This document shows positions 57,931 through 64,000 of a stretch of DNA of 64,000 bases, piece by piece. Where the stretch lies: the NCBI GenBank assembly GCA_023313575.1, contig JAJTTP010000001.1, positions 1,984,001 to 2,048,000 on the forward strand. The letters are read 5' to 3'. The translations under genes were made by a program, and so were the position numbers. Each line of letters opens with the position of its first letter. The stretch's first letter is position 1. Source of the stretch: Eutypella sp. D-1. Lineage: Eukaryota; Ascomycota; Sordariomycetes; Xylariales; Diatrypaceae. Under the pieces are notes generated by a model. The model was not told the origin of the DNA and did not search any database. It saw only the letters and a list, made by a program, of their open reading frames with translations.

Positions 57931-60295
57931 ATGTCTAAGAGGGAACCAGACCACTACAAGGTCCGGCTACAGTCCACAGACCTAACCCAGAAAACCCCCA
58001 ACTATAAACATTCCGCTAGGATATTCATCCATCAGGCCGAGTTCCTTACTTCCGGGTTCACTTCCGGCTGTGTCTGTGCCGTTGAAATAGGTTCGGTCCG
58101 GAAGGAGGGTGTTGCCTGGCTTCAGCGTGACAAGAATGTCGGCAAGGGAATTGTGACCATCAGCCGCGCTTTCCAGAGGGCAGCCAGTCTGAAGCTCGAG
58201 GATGTGGTCAAGGTGACCCCCGTTGCAGGGGGCAGCGACGTTCCGGACGCTGCGGCCGTAGTGGCCCGGCCCGTCTCAGGGGACGTCTCGCTTCTAAGTG
58301 GCCGGGAACGTGACCGGTGGGAGTTTGAGCTTGAGAGACGGCTTGGTGAGTATCTTTACCCTCAAACAAACCTAGTTCATTTACCCGAGCTTACAGACCT
58401 TTCCTAGAAATTGCCGTTGAAATTTATCCTGGGCTAGTTTTAGAGGATTTAACCTTGAATGGTGCCACATTCAGCTTCGAAGTAGAGTCTGTCAACGGTA
58501 GCACCAACAACGTCGCAAGGTATACGTCGGGTTCTACGCGAGTGGCTATCACCGAGGAGCGTGCCGCCAGGCAGCCCGAAATCACGGGGAAACTCCAAGT
58601 CAGCGGCATCCCGGGTCTTCAGCGTGAACTAGATGCCCTAAATAACGACTTCTTTCGTTTCTTCGACGTGGATCTCAGTCATATTCCTGATATGTTGGGC
58701 TCCTGTGGGATCGTTATTCACGGCAGCCGAGGAACTGGCAAGTCCTTGCTACTCAATCGTATCGCTGATACAAACTGGGGCACAGTGGTTCGAATCGAAG
58801 ATCAGGAGACTAAGCCTTCTATGATCGCGGAGCAGTTCAAGGCTGCTACCGAACGACAAAGTCCGACCATAATTCTTATTGATAATATCTCAGAGCTCAT
58901 CGGAGAAACTCGTCCAGGCCGGCTGTCCTACATCAAAGTCATTGGACAAGGCCTAGATGCGCTAGCAGCTAGGGCATTGAAGCAGGGTAGAAGACCCAAG
59001 GTCGTTGTCGTGGCCTCTTGCCCCGACTACTTCAACGATATACCGGACGACCTGCGGCGGCATACCCGCTTCCGACGGCACATCGCCATTCCTATACCCG
59101 ATGCGACTGCCCGAAAGGATATCATCCGTTCTTGGAACCCTTGGTTTCCTTCTGAGTTGGTCGAGCAGTACATCTCGGATCTTGGGGACCGCACGCACGC
59201 TTATAGTCCAGATGATTTACACAAAGTCTATGAGCAGGCAGCCCTGGCGAGGTTCAGGAGGGCGTCTATCACTAGTGAGGAACCAATCTCCTGGGACGAC
59301 ATAACGCACGCCCTGAAAGAGGTAAGGCCTACTGCGATGCACGACATAAACCTCAAGCCGCCAACAGTGCACTGGAGCGACATCGGCGGGTACGACAATG
59401 TCAAGGCAGCCCTCCAAAGAGTGATGCGGTCACCCCCTACGGTAAGTCTAATACGTGCTCAAAGTATGCCGCTGGAACACGCCTAATCACCAAACTAACG
59501 CGGAATCAAATCTAGGGACCGGGCAAGCCATTATTCGTCCCGCCAAAGGGCATTCTTCTCTACGGCCCACCGGGCTGCTCTAAAACGATGACGGCCCAGG
59601 CGATGGCGACGGAGTCGTCGTTCAATTTCTTCGCTGTCAAGGGCGGGGAGCTGCTCAACATGTACGTGGGAGAAACGGAGCGATCGATCCGGAACCTGTT
59701 CCGGCGAGCGCAGGAGGCGAGCCCGAGCATCGTCTTCTTCGATGAGATAGATGCCATTGCTGGCACACGCTCCGGATCCGGGTCAGGCGGCGGCGGTTCC
59801 GCGGGCGGCGTCCAGGCCCTCACCACGCTACTCACAGAGATGGCCGGCTTCGAGCGCAAGGGCGACGTCTTCGTGCTCGCTGCCACCAACAAGCCCGACG
59901 CCCTTGATCCCGCCCTGTTGCGCCCCGGCCGCTTCGACCAGCTCATCTACGTGCCCCTGCCAGACGAGGGCGCACGGCGCACCATCCTCGCCAAGAAGGC
60001 GCGTGAGCTCCAGTTCCCCGTAAACCCCAGCAGCGAGGCCGAGGGCCAAGGAGTGCAGGGGGAAGGCAAAGGAGGAGGGCTCGACCTCGAGGTCTTGGCA
60101 CGCGAGCTTGAGGGCTACTCGGGCGCCGAGGTCGCGAGCGTCTGCGACCGCGCCTTCATGGGAGTTGACATCGACTCCGGCGCCCAGTACGACGTCATGG
60201 AAGTCCTGCGCACCGCCATCCGGAGCACCCCGAAGCTCGTTACACGAGAGATGCTGGACCACTTCGCCAAATGGCACGCCAGCGTCAGGACGTAG
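57931..60295 (+). CDS. AFG2/SPATA5-like double-AAA ATPase with degenerate D1, 3 exons
   Basis: Exons 57931..58345, 58408..59441 and 59516..60295 give 742 aa, in frame, with introns of 62 and 74 nt. An N-terminal domain precedes two AAA modules. D2 is canonical: Walker A GPPGCSKT (residues 500-507, the form typical of AFG2/Drg1), Walker B FFDEID (D559, E560), sensor AATNKPDALDPALLRPGRFD. D1 is altered: Walker A is HGSRGTGKS (243-251, with K250 kept), Walker B is ILIDN (D297, N298), so the catalytic Glu is replaced by Asn, and the sensor-1 region reads ASCPDYF instead of the usual ATN. A Gly/Ser insert follows D2 Walker B. Drg1/AFG2 releases shuttling factors from pre-60S ribosomes; this protein is either the ortholog with a non-hydrolysing D1 or a paralog, so no symbol is given. 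Confidence 0.85.
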
Positions 60296-61029
60296 TTCGC
60301 ATAGTGTCTATAGAGAAAAAAAAGGAACTAGAAACTAGAAGTTATATGGCGATGTGACGTATCTCTGAGGACGTGAATTGTTGTCTTGGATTATATCTTC
60401 GCTAATGGCGAGTACTCTCAGCCTGTTAGGTATTGCATAATACAGCAAGATAATCAATCCTTTGAGGTACCTCGGATTGATTTAATGTAAAGAACGACTT
60501 CAAGCCTACCCCCCTCCCTCCTACATTTTAGATTAATCGCATCATAGGCCTGGGTTTTAACTCTCACTCTGATTATTACAGGGTCAGTCACGTCCAGATC
60601 CAATATTAGCATTCATCCTCGGGGGTCGTATGGAAGACATGTCAATTATCTGTCAATACCGCCCTCTAGGTCGCCCCACATGACTTAGTAAGGGCGCATT
60701 CGACAGATATGTAGTGGCTAGCTTTAAGGGGTGCAAGGTATTGTTGGGTTTTCTCGGGTGCGGAGAACGACATCGGAGCTTTTTTTCTGATGTAGTGGTA
60801 CCATGCCGACTAATTAGGTAGGTAGTTACATAGTTTCGAAAAAGCTTAGGAATATTATTCTCCCTGAACACATATTGTACTGGAAAGGGGCTTTTCATGC
60901 TATGGGCTATAGGGACCTCCTTTTCAATTTTAAGTATTTATAGGGGTTGACATTTACCATATTTCATGCAGGGACCAGTGCAGTGATATAGACAATCCGA
61001 CTCAAAAGGATTTCGGGAATCATACAACC
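60296..61029. other. intergenic, promoter of the decarboxylase
   Basis: About 730 bp, AT-rich, with no supported gene. Confidence 0.5.
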
Positions 61030-62782
61030 ATGGATTCGAAACAGTTCAAGGAGGCGGCCATTTCTTCCATCGACGACAGTGAGTTTCTCCTATAAAATGC
61101 CAGCACTTCAATCTGCTCGTGCTACAAAACTTGTTTAGAGTCTAATCATAAAGTAGTCGTGAAATACTATGATACCATCGAAGAGCGACGTGTCGCCTCG
61201 GCTGTCGAGCCTGGGTATCTGAGGAAGCTCTTGCCGCAGGAGGCGCCCGAAGAAGGGGAGTCGTGGGCAGATATCCAGAAGGATATTGAGGACAAGATCC
61301 TGCCGGGTATCACGCACTGGTTCGTTCTCCGTGCATAGTCCTAGTCTCAGACTCTGCCCTTTTCTCTACGCGTTACACTTCTCAGTGCGTCTCATACATC
61401 GTAACCGCCCTCGACTAACCCCTCGGTCCCTCTGAGCCAGGCAGTCGCCCAACTTCACGGCGTGGTTCCCGTCATCTAGCAGCTACCCGGCGATGCTAGG
61501 GGAGATGTACTCGGCGGCGTTCACGGGGGCGGCGTTCAACTGGATCTGCTCGCCGGCGGTGACGGAGCTTGAGACGGTAGTGCTGGACTGGCTGGCGCGG
61601 GCATTCGGATTGCCCGAGTGCTACCTGTCGACGGGGCCGACGCGGGGCGGGGGCGTGATTCACGGCACGGCCTCGGAGGCCGTGGCCACGGTGCTGGTCG
61701 CCGCGCGCGACCGGTACCTGCGCGCGGCTACGGCGGACGCGGGCGACGAGGAGGCGCGCGAGGACGCCATGGCGGAACGGCGCGGCCGCCTCGTCGCCCT
61801 CGGCAGCGCCGCCTCCCACAGCGCCACCAAGAAAGGCGCCCAGATCGCCGGCGTCCGCTATCGCTCCGTTCCCGTCCGCGCCGAGGACGGCTATCGGATG
61901 ACGGGCCCCGCGCTGCGCGCCACCGTCGAGTCGCTCCGCGCCAGGGGCCTCGAGCCCTTCTTCCTCACCGCCACCTTCGGCACCACGGACACCTGCGCCG
62001 TGGACGACATGGAGTCAATCGCCGACGTAGTGGAGGAGCTCGACGCGAAGTCGCCCGTCGCCGCCAACGGCGGCAAGATCTGGGTGCACGTGGACGCGGC
62101 GTACGCCGGGGTGGCGCTGCTGTGTCCGGAACACCGGGCGGCGGTGTCGGGGGGCGGGGTGCTGGGGCGGTTCGACAGCTTCAACACGAACCTGCACAAG
62201 TGGCTGCTGGTGAACTTCGACTGCAGCGCGCTGTTCGTGCGGGACCGGCGGCCGCTGGTGGACGCGCTGAGCGTGACGCTGCCGATCCTGCGCAACGCGC
62301 CCACGGACTCCGGGCTCGTCACCGACTACCGCGACTGGCAGATCCCCTTCGGCCGCCGCTTCCGCAGCCTCAAGGTCTGGTTCGTCATTCGCGCCTACGG
62401 CCTCGTCGGCCTGCGCGCCCACGTCCGCAAGCACGTCGCCTTCGCCGAGCTCTTCGCCGACCTGCTGCGCTCTCGCCCGGTCCTCTTCGAGATCGTCACC
62501 GGCCCCCGATTTGCGCTCACTGTGTTCAGGCTGAAGGGTAAGGGTAACAATGGGGAGAGCGAGGCCGGAGGAGCGGCGGCGGTGCTCGAGGAGCAGAACG
62601 CTCTTACTAAGAGTATGTATGAGACCATCCTGGCTGAGGGCAAGATCTTTCTCTCCAGCACCGTGGTCGGCGGTGTCTATGCCCTCCGCCATAATCCAGC
62701 GACGCCATTCGTCGAAGAGCATCATGTCCGGAAGCACTTTGAGATCTTTGTCGAGGCAGCGGAGAAGACACTTGCCAAGTAA
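61030..62782 (+). CDS. group II PLP-dependent aromatic L-amino acid decarboxylase, 3 exons
   Basis: Exons 61030..61078, 61154..61319 and 61441..62782 give 518 aa; introns are 75 nt and 121 nt with in-frame junctions (THW-QSPNFTAWFP). N-terminal landmarks are YYDTIEERRVASAVEPGYL and HWQSPNFTAWFPSSSSYPAM. The PLP site shows HVDAAYAG (Asp at residue 290, binding the pyridine nitrogen) and NLHKW with the Schiff-base Lys at 325. The alignment-like order and length match AADC/tyrosine/tryptophan decarboxylases. It should convert an aromatic amino acid to its amine and CO2; whether Tyr, Trp, DOPA or Phe cannot be told by eye. No other biosynthetic genes adjoin it. The exon-3 coding DNA is very GC-rich, which produces long shadow frames on both strands. 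Confidence 0.93.
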
Positions 62783-63255
62783 CTTCACTAGTCAAGCGAC
62801 TCAACAGGCCAAGGCAGTAGATGTCAACTCAATGACGGATTAACGCGCATGATCTCATTTAGGCCAGAAAGGTAGAATTCGTATTGCATGATAGAAGAAC
62901 GGTCTTTGTTTCCCCCTTTTCCATGTGCCTCTAAGCCGTGTATTCCCCGGGTATATATGTAGTTACATATGTATATATTATCTCATGTTGAACGCTGACG
63001 CCAACAACCCTTGCCATATCCGTAGTACCATATGCAAATCACGGGCCTGAGATGTAATGCAATCTTTGCGTATCGTGAAACTCGTCAGTGCTATGCTATT
63101 TCCCGGTAATGCATAACTCCCTTTTACAAAAAAGGAAAGGGAAGAAAAAGAGAAATCCCTATCCAGCGCCGCTCTCCCATATACATCCTGGGGTACATGA
63201 GGTTTGAGCCGACTGCCTCGAGTCAAGTAGTTGGAGCCGGGGGAGTAGAACACAC
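62783..63255. other. convergent 3' flanks
   Basis: About 470 bp of AT-rich sequence with no gene visible. Confidence 0.5.
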
Positions 63256-63888
63256 TCAGAAGGAGTCGCGGCGGCTGCGTCTCTCAGTGCTCTGGGCGCG
63301 CGTGACCTTCCGATCATCATACCGACCACTGCGTATCTCGTCGTAACGATCATCGTACCATCGAGGCCGGCCGCGCACATCACGGGAGTAGCTGCGGCTG
63401 CTGGCTCTGCCGTTGGAGGGGTCGTGGGTGCTGTGCTGGCGTCTCTGACCGTGGTCGTAATCCTCGCCAGGAGCCGACTCATCCGCGGAACTATCGCTGC
63501 TGAGAGTGAGGCTGCTGCTACCGCTGCCACTTGCACTCCCGCTCCCACTGTATCCGCGACGGCGGCGCCGAGGCTCCCTGTCCCGGTCCCGGTCCCTGTC
63601 ATCGTCACGGCGGTGCCTACTCCGCTCGCGCTCGGCCTCAAGGCGCATTCGCCTGCGCTCCTCCTCGGCCTCGAGCTCTTTTCGGTGCTTGTGCTTCTCG
63701 CGGTCCTTGACTTGTTTCTCGAGATTCCAGATTAGGCCGATGCCCAGCATCGTCAGCAGCAGTGGCTCCTTAATCCCGTACCCGTGCTCCTTCTCAAGCT
63801 CCTTGCGCCGCCGCCGCTGGTCCTGCTCTGCCCTCGACGGCAGCGCGTTGCGTGGGTCCGGCGGCGAGAATTTGACCGCTTTGCCCAT
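63256..63888 (-). CDS. small Arg/Ser-rich hypothetical protein
   Basis: Single exon, 210 aa. N-terminal half: a short conserved-looking block (MGKAVKFSPPDPRNALP), then a charged coiled-coil region interrupted by one hydrophobic helix (GIKEPLLLTMLGIGLIWNLE, about residues 37-56) that could be a membrane anchor. C-terminal half: RD/RS and SG repeats, ending in RRSRRDSF. I do not recognise the family; similar small fungal proteins are common. The composition is low complexity but the start context and uninterrupted frame support coding. Confidence 0.7.
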   Translation of the reverse strand: MGKAVKFSPPDPRNALPSRAEQDQRRRRKELEKEHGYGIKEPLLLTMLGIGLIWNLEKQVKDREKHKHRKELEAEEERRRMRLEAERERSRHRRDDDRDRDRDREPRRRRRGYSGSGSASGSGSSSLTLSSDSSADESAPGEDYDHGQRRQHSTHDPSNGRASSRSYSRDVRGRPRWYDDRYDEIRSGRYDDRKVTRAQSTERRSRRDSF

Positions 63889-64000
63889 TTTCTTTCGTTG
63901 TTTGGGGGGTTTTTGAGTAGTGAGGTTGAAGAATACGATCGATCGATCGGTGGGTCAAAGGTCGTAGATGTTGTTGACTGAAACGTGGATGTAGACGTGT
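63889..64000. other. window edge, 5' flank of the RS-rich gene
   Basis: Short flank containing a cgatcgatcgatcgg stretch. No gene is visible. Confidence 0.4.

Noticed and set aside
61618..62788. Long ORFs in alternative frames (307 codons plus, 257 codons minus) over the decarboxylase
   Set aside because: Alternative-frame shadows of a GC-rich exon whose true frame shows the PLP-binding motifs.
1..64000. CRISPR array, bacterial operon, phage or transposase genes
   Set aside because: No spaced direct repeats of CRISPR type and no prokaryotic or transposase ORFs; the window is eukaryotic with spliceosomal introns.

Overview
This is a window of nuclear DNA from a filamentous ascomycete (Pezizomycotina, most likely Sordariomycetes). 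The support is: short introns (mostly 45-135 nt) with GTAAGT-type donors and CTAAC-like branch sites; GC-rich coding exons separated by AT-richer spacers; an intron-containing tRNA; and typical fungal single-copy genes (ERG25, NCA2, DAD4, kapC-type bZIP, GOT1, IES6). Genus cannot be fixed from sequence alone. I saw no rRNA, transposon ORF, CRISPR array, phage or bacterial-style operon. Exon boundaries below were worked out by hand from splice signals, reading frame and family motifs; nearly all multi-exon models close in frame.

Layout. 0-9 kb: a Tri3-type acyltransferase (-) and the large Slh1/ASCC3 helicase (-). 9.6-15.6 kb: an intron-containing tRNA-Ile(AAU) (-), a Sec4/Rab8 GTPase (-) and NCA2 (-). 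17.3-21.2 kb: the ERG25 C-4 methylsterol oxidase (+) converging on a pterin-4a-carbinolamine dehydratase (-) with a possible alternative, basic N-terminal leader. 21.2-31.8 kb: a gene-poor stretch of about 10.5 kb with no ORF I can support. 31.8-32.8 kb: a kapC-like bZIP factor (+). 35.3-40.7 kb: Arp5 (-), the tiny five-exon DASH subunit Dad4 (-) and Ies6 (+). 42.7-46.6 kb: Got1 (+) converging on profilin (-). 46.6-51.8 kb: a second gene-poor region. 51.8-57.3 kb: a Ser/Pro-rich uncharacterised protein (+) converging on a putative mitochondrial protein (-). 57.9-60.3 kb: an AFG2/SPATA5-like AAA ATPase (+) whose first ATPase domain has lost key residues. 61.0-63.9 kb: a group II PLP-dependent aromatic amino acid decarboxylase (+) and a small RS-rich hypothetical protein (-).

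The genes are mostly housekeeping: ribosome quality control or maturation (Slh1, AFG2-like), secretion (Sec4, Got1), actin (profilin), sterol synthesis (ERG25), mitochondrial function (NCA2, the 549-aa protein), chromatin remodelling (Arp5, Ies6) and kinetochore (Dad4). The most notable arrangement is that Arp5 and Ies6, which together form one module of the INO80 remodeller, lie about 2.2 kb apart with only DAD4 between them. I found no convincing wholly new multigene system. The items most worth a second look are the Arp5/Dad4/Ies6 neighbourhood, the minimal-exon structures (a 3-nt first exon with a GC-AG intron in DAD4, a 6-nt last exon in ARP5), the degenerate D1 of the AAA ATPase, the long gene desert and the leader of the pterin dehydratase.
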